Positions 6,534-15,984 of a stretch of DNA of 64,000 nucleotides are shown here, piece by piece. Made by a program: the position numbers and the translations under genes. The notes below the pieces were generated by a model that was not told the DNA's origin, searched no databases, and saw only the letters and a program-made list of their open reading frames with translations. The stretch lies in the NCBI GenBank assembly GCA_022822405.1, contig JAJEBT010000124.1, positions 1 through 64,000 of the forward strand. The letters run 5' to 3'. Source of the stretch: Alphaproteobacteria bacterium (GTDB lineage: Bacteria; Pseudomonadota; Alphaproteobacteria; MPNO01; UBA830). The first letter of the stretch is position 1. The number at the start of each line of letters is the position of its first letter.

Positions 6534-9050
6534 GTGGCCAACAGAACGCTCGCCGTCCTGACGAAGATCGGCTTCGTCGGCGAGGAGATGGCGCCGCCGC
6601 GCCGGATTTCCGGGGTTCCGAGAGCCCTGTTTTCGGTCATCGCGGTCGCCTATTCCTATTTCTTTCTCCATATCGCGTTTCTCGGACCGCCGGTTTCCGA
6701 GGTCTTCAAGGGCACGTTCTTCCTCGGCGTCGCCCTGATGTCCCTCATGCTGTTCCCGGGACGGCACAAGCCGGTCCGGGACGGATTCGTCTGGCTCGAC
6801 GAGTTTTTCGCGCTGGCCAACATGGCTTTGCTCTGCGGCGCCGGCGCGGTGCTGGCCCACTGGCTGTTCACGGGCCAGGAGGAGTACTGGCGCTACTATG
6901 CGCGCGGATACGCCTGGCCGATGGCAATGCTCGGCGCCGCGGCCGGCACGGCGCTCTATGCGTTCGAGGCGTTCCGGAGGCCCAGGGCCAACCGGGTCTC
7001 CGTCTCGGACGCGCTGTTCCTGCTCGCCGCAATCGCCTCGGTCCTGTGGTGGGGAATCAACCTCGTCGAACTGCAGACCAATATCGGCGGACGGGTGCCG
7101 GCGGCGCTGGTCATTTTCGGCGTCATGATGACTGCCGTGAGTTTTGAGATAGCGCGCCGGATCGTCGGCCCGGTCATCCCCCTCATCGGCTTTCTCTTCT
7201 TCATCTATTCCTTCGACATCATCGCCCAGGTCATGCCAGGCATCCTCAACCATCCCGGGAATCGCACCGCACGCGTGCTCGAGTTCCTGATGCTCTCCAC
7301 CGAGGGCATGCTGGGGCTGATCGCGGAAGTCTTCGCCACCTACGTCGTGATCTTCGTCATTCTCGGCGCTTTCCTCGAGAAGACCGGCCTCGGCGCGCTG
7401 ATCATAAACACGACCTACCGTATCACCGGCCAGAAGACCGGCGGACCGGGCCTTGCCGCCGTTATCAGCAGCGGCTTCTTTGGCATGATCTCCGGCAGCG
7501 GCGTCGCCAATGTGATGACGACGGGCACATTCACGATCCCGCTCATGAAACGGGTGGGCTATCGCGCCGAATTCGCCGGCGGCGTCGAGGCGGCAGCCTC
7601 GACGGGCGGCGCCTACATGCCGCCGATCATGGGCGCTGGTGCCTTCCTGCTGGCCGAGCTCACCGAGACCAGCTACTTCGAGATCATCAAGATCGCAGCC
7701 ATTCCGGCGCTCCTCTACTACCTCTCGGTCGCGCTCCTAGTGTATTTCCGGGCAGTACGCGACAGGCTCCATGGCGTTCCTGCAAACGAGCTTCCACCAT
7801 GGTCCAACATCGTGCCGCGCCTGCACCTGCTCCTGCCGATCCCGGTCATGATCTTCTTGCTGGTCATCGGCGATTCAGCCTTTCTGGCGGCGGCAAAGAC
7901 CATCCTGCTGATCGTCATGCTGAAGCTGGTCGATCTCCTGACCTCGATACCGACCCGTGTTTCCGCCGCGTCGTGGAAACCGTTTCTCGCCCTGTCCGTC
8001 GTGGTTGGCCTCGTCGTCTATTTCGCCGGCATGAGCATCGGTGCGCCGTTCTCGTGGTTCGTTGACGACCATATCGGAATCGGCGTCAGCGATGCCGGCT
8101 ACTGGGTGCTGTTCGCCTTCATCGTCCTCAAGATCGGCGAGATCGCGATCATCGGACCGTCCGGGGACGATGGCACGCGGCTGCACCCGAACCGGATGCG
8201 GTCCGCTATCGGCGTGGAAGAGGATACTGCGGCGGTGCGCAACCTCCCGGAAGTCTTCGCCGAACTCGGACGGACGATCTGGATATCGATGGAGGCAGGA
8301 GCCCGCAACACGCTGGTCGTCAGCTGCATCGCGGGGGTGCTCGGGATACTGCTTTCGGCAGCCACGCAGAGCGACCTCCCGGGCCGAGTGTCGGCGCTGC
8401 TGATCGCGGCAAGCGGCGGTTTCCTCCCGATCACGATCTTCTGGGTCATCGTTGCCGGCTACGTGGTCGGGATGGGGCTGCCGATCGTCGCGAGTTACGT
8501 GATTCTCGCCATCTTCGCGGTCGGAGCACTAACCGAACTGGGCGTGCCCAGTCTCGCCGCCCACATGATCAGCTACTGGGTTGCCGTCGTCAGCGCCGTT
8601 ACGCCGCCGGTGGCCCTGGCTGCCTATGCCGCAAGCTCGATCTCGCAGGGCGATCCGGTCAAGACAGGCAACCAGGCCCTGAAACTGGCCTCAATGATCT
8701 TCGTCATGCCGTTCCTGTTCGTGTACACGCCGCTGCTCCTCGACAGCACCGACATGGATATCGCGATCACCGTCGTCGCCTGCGTGTTCGGCGTGATCGC
8801 CTGGGCGAGATTCCTCGAGGGATACCACATCGGCCGGCCCGTCCCGTTCGAACGGCCGATCTGGCTGGTCTCGACCATCTGCCTTCTCCTGCCCGTCGGG
8901 CCGCTGGTCTCCTATCTCGCCGGCACCGCGACGGATTTCCGCTATCACAGCTATGCCGTCGGCGCCTTTCTCCTGATCGCCGCCTTCGCCTATCAACTTG
9001 CCGGGCGGCGCGTGAACGGCACTTCAGGACCAGCCGGCGGCGGCGGGTAG
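6534..9050 (+). CDS. TRAP transporter fused permease (DctQ-DctM type)
   Basis: An 838-aa, very hydrophobic protein that joins a short N-terminal four-helix DctQ-like part (to about residue 230) to a 12-helix-or-more DctM-like part. The hallmark FGMISGSGVANVMTTGTF lies in the first half of the DctM domain, with TPPVALAAYAASSISQGDP late in the protein. It imports the solute delivered by the upstream TAXI protein, driven by an ion gradient. The start is a GTG at 6534. The C-terminus carries an additional set of hydrophobic segments, common in TAXI-linked fusions. Confidence 0.93.
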   Translation: MANRTLAVLTKIGFVGEEMAPPRRISGVPRALFSVIAVAYSYFFLHIAFLGPPVSEVFKGTFFLGVALMSLMLFPGRHKPVRDGFVWLDEFFALANMALLCGAGAVLAHWLFTGQEEYWRYYARGYAWPMAMLGAAAGTALYAFEAFRRPRANRVSVSDALFLLAAIASVLWWGINLVELQTNIGGRVPAALVIFGVMMTAVSFEIARRIVGPVIPLIGFLFFIYSFDIIAQVMPGILNHPGNRTARVLEFLMLSTEGMLGLIAEVFATYVVIFVILGAFLEKTGLGALIINTTYRITGQKTGGPGLAAVISSGFFGMISGSGVANVMTTGTFTIPLMKRVGYRAEFAGGVEAAASTGGAYMPPIMGAGAFLLAELTETSYFEIIKIAAIPALLYYLSVALLVYFRAVRDRLHGVPANELPPWSNIVPRLHLLLPIPVMIFLLVIGDSAFLAAAKTILLIVMLKLVDLLTSIPTRVSAASWKPFLALSVVVGLVVYFAGMSIGAPFSWFVDDHIGIGVSDAGYWVLFAFIVLKIGEIAIIGPSGDDGTRLHPNRMRSAIGVEEDTAAVRNLPEVFAELGRTIWISMEAGARNTLVVSCIAGVLGILLSAATQSDLPGRVSALLIAASGGFLPITIFWVIVAGYVVGMGLPIVASYVILAIFAVGALTELGVPSLAAHMISYWVAVVSAVTPPVALAAYAASSISQGDPVKTGNQALKLASMIFVMPFLFVYTPLLLDSTDMDIAITVVACVFGVIAWARFLEGYHIGRPVPFERPIWLVSTICLLLPVGPLVSYLAGTATDFRYHSYAVGAFLLIAAFAYQLAGRRVNGTSGPAGGGG

Positions 9051-9070
9051 CCGCCGAAAGGGGGTCTGCT

Positions 9071-9982
9071 ATGCCGCAAATCCAGACAGGCGTTGTCGGG
9101 GTCGGCAACATGGGTTCCGGGATCGCCCGCAACCTGATCGGCGCCGGCTTCCGGACGGCCGTCTGGGACCTGTCCGAGAAAGCGCGTGACGCTGTCTCCC
9201 CCGACGCGCCAGCGATGCCACCTCCGGAAATGGCCGCGCAAGGCGCAGTGATGTTCTACGCCGTGCCCGCGTCGCCCGATATTGAGGACAGACTCGGGGA
9301 GGTTCTAGCGGCCTCCACCTCGGGGGCCACGATCTACGATCTCACGACCTCGTTCCCCGACGACACGAAACGCCTTGCAGCCCGGGCAGCGGCAGCCGGT
9401 GTGCCCTATCTCGACGCGGCGATGAGCGGCGGCGCCGGCGGCGCCGAGGCGGGAACGCTCACGCTCATGATCGGCGGGGACGAGGACGCCTTCGGGCGCA
9501 CCAGCCACTATCTCGACGCCTTCGCCCGCAATGTCTTCTTTCTCGGCGGGAGCGGCGCCGGGCACGCGATGAAGCTGGTGCACAACATGGTCTGCCACAC
9601 CAATTTCCTCGCGGTCTGCGAAGCGGGCCGCCTGTGCGAAGCCGCCGGACTGCAGCTCGAAGACATGATCCGCGTATTCAACGTTTCCAACGCACGAAGC
9701 TATATCAGCGAAGCCCGTTTCCCTAACCATATCCTCTCGGAAACATGGGACGGCCGCTCGCGCGTGCATAATCTCCGGAAGGATCTCGACATGGCCGTCC
9801 GGCTCGCCCGGTCGGTCGGCGCGGACCGGACGCTGGCGTCGGATACGTTGGCCTTCCTCGAGGCCGCGTCCGCGCTCGGCATGGCGGACGAGGATTTCAC
9901 GCTGCTTTATCGTGACTTCGACAGGATCCGGGAAACTGCGCCAGACCCGAAGGCGCCTTCCGGAACCTCACGGGACAGCTGA
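9071..9982 (+). CDS. NAD(P)-dependent beta-hydroxyacid dehydrogenase (3-hydroxyisobutyrate dehydrogenase family)
   Basis: A 303-aa Rossmann enzyme. The nucleotide-binding motif GVVGVGNMGSGIARNL is at the N-terminus, the substrate motif DAAMSGGAGGAEAGTLTLM near residue 118, and the catalytic Lys region GHAMKLVHNMVCHTNFLAV after it. The family oxidises beta-hydroxyacids such as 3-hydroxyisobutyrate, tartronate semialdehyde or related compounds. It sits 20 bp after the TRAP permease on the same strand, so it probably acts on the imported solute. The exact substrate is unknown. Confidence 0.9.
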   Translation: MPQIQTGVVGVGNMGSGIARNLIGAGFRTAVWDLSEKARDAVSPDAPAMPPPEMAAQGAVMFYAVPASPDIEDRLGEVLAASTSGATIYDLTTSFPDDTKRLAARAAAAGVPYLDAAMSGGAGGAEAGTLTLMIGGDEDAFGRTSHYLDAFARNVFFLGGSGAGHAMKLVHNMVCHTNFLAVCEAGRLCEAAGLQLEDMIRVFNVSNARSYISEARFPNHILSETWDGRSRVHNLRKDLDMAVRLARSVGADRTLASDTLAFLEAASALGMADEDFTLLYRDFDRIRETAPDPKAPSGTSRDS

Positions 9983-10058
9983 GCCGACCGTCAAATTTCG
10001 GAGTCTCGGTTCCGGCAGGCACCCTGGCGACGATCCGCGCTTCCGGTCAATTGGAAGT

Positions 10059-11360
10059 TCAGGCAGAGTCCGGCTGGACCACGAAATGCTCCGGCGGGAT
10101 GAGCGACCGGCAGCCGTTGACGAGATCAGTGGTCAGCCCCGTCGTTACGCGATAGCCGGCGGCGATGTTCATCTCTTCCTCGCTGAGGACGTCCCTGATG
10201 TCATCGAAACCGTCCGGCGCGCGCTCTTCGACAAGCGGCATGAAGTGTTCCGGACCGCCTGCCCGGTTGCCGCCCAGAACTTTCTCCATCGCCGGCCGGC
10301 GCTCCGCTTCATAGGCCTTGAGGGCAGTTCGCGGTTCTGCCGGAGCGGCGGCCAGTTCGCGCCCCAGAACCCGAGCGTCGACAACGGCGAGCGAGGCGCC
10401 GTTCGAACCGATTGGCGTCAGCGGATGGGCTGCGTCTCCGAGCAGCGCGATATTGCCGAACGTCCATTGCGGCAACGGATCCCGGTCGACCTGCGGATAT
10501 TCCCAGATGCCCATGGTGCGGGAGATGACATCGGGCACGTCGATCCACGGGAATACCCAGTCCCGGAATTCCTCGGCAAAATCGTCGGCGGAACCGGAGC
10601 GGTTCCAGTCCTCGGTGCGGAATTCCATGTCCTCCGGCGCGACCAGTTCGCATATCCAGTTGAGCATCAAGTCGTCCTCGCCGGCCATGCGTTCCGCCGG
10701 CGGCTTGCGGATCTGATAGGCGACGAATTTTTGCCGGTAGCTGCCCGTCACGACCATCGTGTGGCCATCGAGCATCCTGATGTCCTCGGTCACGCCGCGC
10801 CACATGATGATCCGGTTCCAGTAGGGCGGCTTCTCGTCGGGATAGAATTGCGCCCGCACCGTCGAGTTCACACCGTCGGCGGCGACCAGGACGTCGGCGC
10901 TGACCGGGCCGGCGTCCTGCCCGGTCTTCCTGTCGGTCAGCCGAGCGACGACGCGGCCGCCATGGTTTTCGACGCCAACACAGCGATGGCCGAGTTTCAG
11001 GGCGTCGGAGCCCAGGCGGCGGACCACCTCTTCGGCCAGCATCATGTGGAACGTGCCCCGGTGCATGTGGAACTGTGGCCAGTCGAATCCGGCTTCCGAG
11101 CCAAGTCTCTCCGTCAACACGTGCTGGCCGAGCCTCGTATAGTAGGCGAGACCGCGGGCCGGGATTCCGGTCTCGCGAAGCTGGCGTTCCAGCCCGAGAT
11201 GAAACAGCTCACGCACGCAATAGGGCTGCAGGTTGATGCCGGTACCCGACGGCCGGAGTTCCCGCGCCGCCTCATAGACGGTGCACGGGATGCCGAGCTG
11301 ATGCAGCGTCAACGCCGTAGTCAGCCCGCCAATGCCGCCACCGATGATCACGACTTCCAT
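10059..11360 (-). CDS. FAD-dependent aromatic hydroxylase-type monooxygenase
   Basis: A 433-aa class A flavoprotein monooxygenase (PHBH/UbiH fold). The FAD-binding motif IIGGGIGGLTTALTLHQLG is at the extreme N-terminus, the DG motif VLVAADGVNSTVRAQF is mid-protein, and NIALLGDAAHPLTPIG near residue 300. Such enzymes hydroxylate aromatic or related ring substrates with NAD(P)H. The start chosen is the ATG at 11360, directly before the FAD motif, with GGAAGA about 8 nt upstream; a longer open frame adds only a low-complexity extension. It is convergent with the preceding dehydrogenase. The substrate is unknown. Confidence 0.9.
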   Translation of the reverse strand: MEVVIIGGGIGGLTTALTLHQLGIPCTVYEAARELRPSGTGINLQPYCVRELFHLGLERQLRETGIPARGLAYYTRLGQHVLTERLGSEAGFDWPQFHMHRGTFHMMLAEEVVRRLGSDALKLGHRCVGVENHGGRVVARLTDRKTGQDAGPVSADVLVAADGVNSTVRAQFYPDEKPPYWNRIIMWRGVTEDIRMLDGHTMVVTGSYRQKFVAYQIRKPPAERMAGEDDLMLNWICELVAPEDMEFRTEDWNRSGSADDFAEEFRDWVFPWIDVPDVISRTMGIWEYPQVDRDPLPQWTFGNIALLGDAAHPLTPIGSNGASLAVVDARVLGRELAAAPAEPRTALKAYEAERRPAMEKVLGGNRAGGPEHFMPLVEERAPDGFDDIRDVLSEEEMNIAAGYRVTTGLTTDLVNGCRSLIPPEHFVVQPDSA

Positions 11361-11582
11361 GCTGCAGTCTTCCAACCTGGCTAACCCGACGGGCGCTCCG
11401 CGCCGGCGGCGATGTCGGCCAGCAGTAGATTTCCCACGCTCGAAGACATTACCATCACCATTCAAGCGCCCGCCCGGCCCGTCGGAACTTCACAGGCAGA
11501 CGTACACTATATGTCCAAAACCAGGCCAGGACCTGTTCGATCGTATCGTGCGCCTGCCGTTGCCGCAGGGCCGGCGGCCATC

Positions 11583-11812
11583 GAGGGCGGTTCCCACGGC
11601 CTTCGGCAGCTTGCGCAGATCGTTTGCCTTCAACGCCGAGATCCGGCCGAGGCGGGACCGGCCCGGATGCTCGCGGGTGCGTACCGAGGGCAGCATGCCG
11701 CGGTCGCCGACCATGGCCTCGCGGCGGTGCCGAAGCGTGCGCGGGGCTTCGCTACCCGGCCGCCGACGATCATCGGATCGGCGGTATCGCCGGCGAACAC
11801 CTCGAAGACCAC
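11583..11812 (-). pseudogene. Remnant of an IS1634-like (IS4 superfamily) transposase
   Basis: One minus-strand frame gives VFEVFAGDTADPMIVGG (from 11812), and a second frame continues AMVGDRGMLPSV (11714) then GRISALKANDLRKL to about 11583. Together they match the transposase segment of the form V-FPGNTADP...VGDRGM...GWISALRAPAIRKL. The similarity crosses frames near 11715-11730, has stops around it, and lacks N- and C-terminal parts, so it is a broken relic. No terminal inverted repeats were found. It fills most of the 11361-11878 gap between two oppositely relevant catabolic genes. Confidence 0.6.
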
Positions 11813-11878
11813 CGGTTAGCCGTCGGTCCGCGCGCGAGTCTCTTGGCAACCGCCTGGCGTCACCCGATGCCGGTCCGC

Positions 11879-12709
11879 TCAAACCAGCTTGGCGCTTATG
11901 CCGCCATCCACCACCAGTTCAGCACCGGTGACATAGCGGGCATCGTCGCTGGCAAGGAACAGCGCTGCATGTGCGACATCCCAGCCATCGCCCATGTAGC
12001 CGGTGGGACACTGGGCATCGCGCGCGTCGATCATCCTGTCGACATCGCCGCCGCCATAGACGTCCTTGAGCGGCTCGACAATCATCGGGGTGTTCATCAG
12101 CCCCGGCAGAATGGCGTTGGCGCGAATGCCCCGGTCCGCGTATTCGAGCGCGATCGAACGGGTCAGCGGCAGGATGGCACCCTTTGTCACCGAATAGGTG
12201 ACGTAGGGCACGCCGGTCCAGCGAATGCCGGAGACGGAAGAGATGTTGATAACGGCGCCCCTGCCGATCCGGCGGCCGTCGGGGTCGATCCGGAATTCGT
12301 TGCGCTCCATCGCGGGAAGGGCAGCACGGCAGGTCAGGAACATGCTTTTCAGGTTGACAGCGCAAATCCGGTCCCAGTCGGCCTCGCTGACCTCGACGGT
12401 CGGCCTCGGCGCGACGATTCCGACATTGTTGTGGAGCACGTCGACCCGGCCGAACCGTTCAAGGCAGGCATCGACCATTGCCTCAACCTGCCCAGCGTCG
12501 CTGACATCGGCGGCAAAGGTTTCGACCGTTCCCCCGTCCCGGGCGATGATCCCAGCGGTCTCCGCAGCGGCTTCCGGATCGATATCGACCGCCAGGACCC
12601 TTGCCCCTTCACGGGCGAAGAGTACCGCCGCCGCCTTGCCGTTGCCCCAACCCGGCCCGACCGATCCGGCGCCGACAACGATCGCGACGCGATCCCGAAG
12701 CTTGCCCAT
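11879..12709 (-). CDS. Short-chain dehydrogenase/reductase (SDR)
   Basis: A 276-aa classical SDR. Visible motifs are the cofactor loop VVGAGSVGPGWGNGKAAA, the acidic ADVSD, NNVGIVAP (NNAG position), the catalytic Ser in INISSVSG, YVTYSVTKG (Tyr and Lys of YxxxK), and a C-terminal VTGAELVVDGG. The glycine-rich loop is slightly unusual, with SVGPGWGNG replacing the usual TGGxxGIG. Asp at the end of beta-2 (VLAVDID) suggests NAD(H). It probably oxidises a hydroxy group of the compound handled by the neighbouring enzymes; substrate not known. Confidence 0.9.
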   Translation of the reverse strand: MGKLRDRVAIVVGAGSVGPGWGNGKAAAVLFAREGARVLAVDIDPEAAAETAGIIARDGGTVETFAADVSDAGQVEAMVDACLERFGRVDVLHNNVGIVAPRPTVEVSEADWDRICAVNLKSMFLTCRAALPAMERNEFRIDPDGRRIGRGAVINISSVSGIRWTGVPYVTYSVTKGAILPLTRSIALEYADRGIRANAILPGLMNTPMIVEPLKDVYGGGDVDRMIDARDAQCPTGYMGDGWDVAHAALFLASDDARYVTGAELVVDGGISAKLV

Positions 12710-12840
12710 GGCGCACCCTTCCTGCCATTAGGACGGCGCAGAGAGAGCCAATACGCTCACGCCGCCGCAGACCCTACAGTACAACGAAACGTGACGGCTT
12801 GGCCGGCGCTACCCCCGGCAGCCTGCCTGGCAGGCCCGTT

Positions 12841-13758
12841 TCACGTCAGGCACGCGAACAGCTCCTCGCCGAAGCGTTCGCGCTGCGCCTCGACGACGGG
12901 GCGCACCGCGTCGACGAAGGCCTGGCGTTCCCCGGGCGACGGATCGACGATTTCCACTCCGGCGTCGCGCAACCCCGCTAGGGCTGTCATGTCTTCCGCC
13001 GCAGCGAGTTCGCGCTGGGCCGCGGTTGCTTCCGCGAGGCTCTCGTAAACGGCGGCACGGATGTCTCCGGGCCAGCCGTCATGGCTCGGGCCGTGGCACA
13101 GCACCGCCGCCGCTCCGAAGAAATGCCCTGTCAGCGTGACGTGGCGATGCTGTTCGTAGAGCCTGAAATTCCAGATGTTGGTCAGGGCGTTGTCCTGGGC
13201 ATCTATGGTGCCGGCCCGGACCCCCTCGATGAGGTCCTTCACGTCGAGCCTGACGGTCTCGAATCCGAGAAGGCGGAACGTTTCCTCGTGGAGGTCGCTG
13301 AACAGCGTCCGGATCAGCAGCCCGGTGCAGTCGGACGGCCCGCGGAGCGGACGCACGCGGTTCGAGAGATGGCGGATGCCGTTGTCCCAGAAGCCCAGAA
13401 GCCGGTAGGACGAGACCTCGGCGAGCCTCTCCGCCAGAAGCGCGCCGAGCGGCCCGTCAAGCGCCGCATAGGCCTTGCTCCGGTCCTCAAGTACGAACGG
13501 AAGATCGAGGAGGCCGAGCTCCGGAACCCGGTCAGCCAGATAGCTCGAGGAGAAATAGCACATCGCCAGCTCTCCCCGTTCGACCATGCCGAGCAGGTCG
13601 GACGCCTTGCGTCCGGCGTCGATGACGTTGCCGACGATCTCGAACGAAACCGCGTCGCCGAGCCTCCGGCGCAGCCCGTCGCGGAGCACCTCCGCGGCAC
13701 GGCTGTGAACCGACTCCGGCCCCTGGTAGCCGCCGAAGCCGATGGCAATTCCCGTCAA
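12841..13758 (-). CDS. DctP-family TRAP solute-binding-like protein lacking a signal peptide
   Basis: A 305-aa protein matching the mature part of DctP proteins: GYQGPESVHSRAAEVLRDGL at the start, then GELAMCYFSSSYLADRVPEL, LLGFWDNGIRHLSN, and the ligand-site region VRAGTIDAQDNALTNIW. The reading frame opens directly into the mature domain at a TTG (13758), with no hydrophobic leader; the upstream in-frame codons read into the preceding gene and give no ATG. So either the protein is cytoplasmic or the signal has been lost. No DctQ/DctM genes accompany it; the Tct permease nearby belongs to another class. The Gfo/Idh gene ends 11 bp upstream. Confidence 0.8.
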   Translation of the reverse strand: MTGIAIGFGGYQGPESVHSRAAEVLRDGLRRRLGDAVSFEIVGNVIDAGRKASDLLGMVERGELAMCYFSSSYLADRVPELGLLDLPFVLEDRSKAYAALDGPLGALLAERLAEVSSYRLLGFWDNGIRHLSNRVRPLRGPSDCTGLLIRTLFSDLHEETFRLLGFETVRLDVKDLIEGVRAGTIDAQDNALTNIWNFRLYEQHRHVTLTGHFFGAAAVLCHGPSHDGWPGDIRAAVYESLAEATAAQRELAAAEDMTALAGLRDAGVEIVDPSPGERQAFVDAVRPVVEAQRERFGEELFACLT

Positions 13759-13768
13759 CGGCCCACCC

Positions 13769-14803
13769 CTACCGGTTCTGCGGCAGGGTGACCGGTTCGC
13801 CGCGATCGACGGACAGATCCGCGGCGTTGTACACCTCCATGACCCGGCGCGCCTCGTCGGGCTTGACCATCACGGGCCGGTCGAAGGCGACCGCCTCGAG
13901 GAAATGAACCGTCTCGCTGGCCATCGCGCCGACGAAGAGATGCCCCACCGGCTCGCCCGGCATCGACGACATCGGGTTGATGCTGCCATGTCCTATCCGC
14001 GACAGCGTCACGTCACGATGGGTGTCGTCGACGACCAGCGCGCCATCGGTTCCGAGGATTTCGATCCAGGTCTGCGAATGGTTCGGCGCTGCGGGTGGCA
14101 GGCTCCAGCCCCCGCCGACGGTGACGACCACGCCGCTGTCCATCGTCACCATGATCCACTGGATGTCCGGCGCTCCGTTGATTTCCTTCATCGCGCCGAA
14201 CGCTTGCTGCGAGTACACCCTGACAGGGCGCGCCGGTTCCAGACACCAGAGAACGAAATCGAGATCGTGCGTCGATTCCATTGCCGCCGGAGAAAGGCGG
14301 GTACGGCCGGTGATCTTGGAGCCGAGATTGCGGGTGACGTTGCGGCTGACCAGCGCGCTGACCGGCTTGCCGATCGATCCGTCGGTCAGGCACTGGCGGA
14401 CATAGGCGAACTTGGGGTTGAAGCGCTGCGAATAGCCGATGGTGAACTTGAGACCGTTGCGCGCGGCCAGCGCGATCAGTTCGTCTGCCTCCTCGAGCGT
14501 GAGTGCGATCGGCTTTTCGAGCAGCACATGCCGTCCCGCCTCGAGACAGGCCTTGGCCATCGGATAGTGCGTGCTCTCGGGCGTCGCGGAAATCATGAAG
14601 GTATCGATCTCCGCGTTATCGAGCAGCTCTCTGTAATCCTCGACCGCGCTGCTGGCGCCCGTCTTCGCAGCAATCTCCCGCAGGCGGTCTTCGCGGATTT
14701 CCGCGACGTGCAGCTGGTCGACGAGCGGGCTCGCCGCGCACGCCTCGGCGCGGATTCCGCCGCACCACCCGGTGCCGATCACTCCGACATTGACGGCTTT
14801 CAT
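13769..14803 (-). CDS. Gfo/Idh/MocA family oxidoreductase
   Basis: A 344-aa enzyme with N-terminal Rossmann motif VNVGVIGTGWCGGIRAEA and the family signature VLLEKPIALTLEEADELI (Glu-Lys-Pro). The C-terminal alpha/beta domain includes MESTHDLDFVLWCLEP, with the His-Asp pair used in catalysis. These enzymes oxidise or reduce sugars, inositols and related hydroxy compounds with NAD(P). The ATG at 14803 is preceded by CGGGAGAGAG at proper distance; a longer frame exists but only adds an Arg-rich extension. It lies in a leftward operon with the DctP-like gene. Confidence 0.92.
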   Translation of the reverse strand: MKAVNVGVIGTGWCGGIRAEACAASPLVDQLHVAEIREDRLREIAAKTGASSAVEDYRELLDNAEIDTFMISATPESTHYPMAKACLEAGRHVLLEKPIALTLEEADELIALAARNGLKFTIGYSQRFNPKFAYVRQCLTDGSIGKPVSALVSRNVTRNLGSKITGRTRLSPAAMESTHDLDFVLWCLEPARPVRVYSQQAFGAMKEINGAPDIQWIMVTMDSGVVVTVGGGWSLPPAAPNHSQTWIEILGTDGALVVDDTHRDVTLSRIGHGSINPMSSMPGEPVGHLFVGAMASETVHFLEAVAFDRPVMVKPDEARRVMEVYNAADLSVDRGEPVTLPQNR

Positions 14804-14905
14804 CAGTCTCTCTCCCGTTCCAGAAAACGCATGGCCGGCACGTCTCCGCCGCGACTGCGCCGGGCGCGGCAATTCGCCCCCGGGCGCCTGCGGCCCGGCG
14901 GGCGG

Positions 14906-15967
14906 CTACCCTATGCCGTATTGCTCGCTGGCCAGCCATTCGCGGGGGATAACCCGGTTGGTCCCGGCCGCCCGCATCTTCTCGTAGATTATCGCGCCGG
15001 CGGCGGCGAACTGCATCGCGAGGCCGGTATTGCTCTTGTAATAGACGATGTTGTCCGGGCGTGACTTCACCGCGACGCGGCCCGCAGCGAGATCGGCAAG
15101 CAGGTGAACCCGGCTGCGGTCGACCTCGCCGGCATCGAGGAGTTCCAGGAGTTCGATCTGCCTGTTGGCATGCAGGCTGTCCCAGTCGTTTATCACGATA
15201 TCCGAGGCGCGCAGAAAGGTTTCCTTGTCGACCTCACGGCGGGTGATGGTGGGATCCGAGTTCGCTATCGACATGACCACCTGGCCCTCCTGCAGCCATT
15301 CGCCGCGGATGACAGGCTCGGTGGAGTTGGTGGCACTGCAGACGATGTCGGCACCGTCGATCGCGGACTGCGCGTCCGCGGCCGCAACGACCTCGACGTC
15401 CGGCCGCACCGCATCCTTCACGAAGGCGGCGAGATGGCGCGCATTGGGGCTGAAGACACGCACGCGCCGGATCGGCCGGACGTGGCAAATCGCCTCGCAA
15501 TGGGCGCGCGCCTGCCGTCCGGTCCCGAGAAGCGCGAGTTCGGAGGCATCGGCGCGCGCGATCTCGTCGATCGCCACCGCGGAAGTGGCGCCGACGCGCA
15601 CGCCGCTGACATGGGATTCGTGGAGGAATGCGACCGGCTCCGACGTCTTGATGTCGTAGAGGATGACCACCGACCAGTTGACCGGCTCGGGATTGCGCAT
15701 CGACCTGCGGCCGCCGTCATAGGCGGAATCGTCGATGATGTGATTGCCGGCGCGGACGCAGGCGAGCCCGAAACTCGGCGCCGCACCGACATGGACATTG
15801 GCGTAGTAGCTCCGGTCCGGTTCGCCGGACTCGACCGTGTAGCGGACCCGTGGCAGGCTGACCGCCCTGCCGTCCGCAAGATCGCTGAAACAGGTCCGCA
15901 TCGCCTCGATGCATTCGGGCATGGACAGGTGCGTCCTCGCATCCTGGTCGGTGATCACTATGGGCAT
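14906..15967 (-). CDS. Ornithine cyclodeaminase/mu-crystallin family protein
   Basis: A 353-aa protein that starts MPIVITDQDARTHLSMPECI and shows GVRVGATSAVAIDEIARADA, then the Rossmann loop LALLGTGRQARAHCEAICHV, as in ornithine cyclodeaminase and alanine dehydrogenase of this family. Members deaminate or reduce small amino- and imino-acids; ornithine specificity cannot be claimed. The ATG at 15967 lies 18 bp from the tctB stop, so it is likely cotranscribed with the Tct genes. A longer open frame upstream is Arg-rich shadow coding of tctB. Confidence 0.9.
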   Translation of the reverse strand: MPIVITDQDARTHLSMPECIEAMRTCFSDLADGRAVSLPRVRYTVESGEPDRSYYANVHVGAAPSFGLACVRAGNHIIDDSAYDGGRRSMRNPEPVNWSVVILYDIKTSEPVAFLHESHVSGVRVGATSAVAIDEIARADASELALLGTGRQARAHCEAICHVRPIRRVRVFSPNARHLAAFVKDAVRPDVEVVAAADAQSAIDGADIVCSATNSTEPVIRGEWLQEGQVVMSIANSDPTITRREVDKETFLRASDIVINDWDSLHANRQIELLELLDAGEVDRSRVHLLADLAAGRVAVKSRPDNIVYYKSNTGLAMQFAAAGAIIYEKMRAAGTNRVIPREWLASEQYGIG

Positions 15968-15984
15968 GGCCTTGCGCCTCCGTC

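Noticed and set aside
5333-6640. 435-aa minus-strand open frame opposite the TAXI gene
   Set aside because: It is a shadow of the strongly recognised TAXI protein; no similarity in its own frame.
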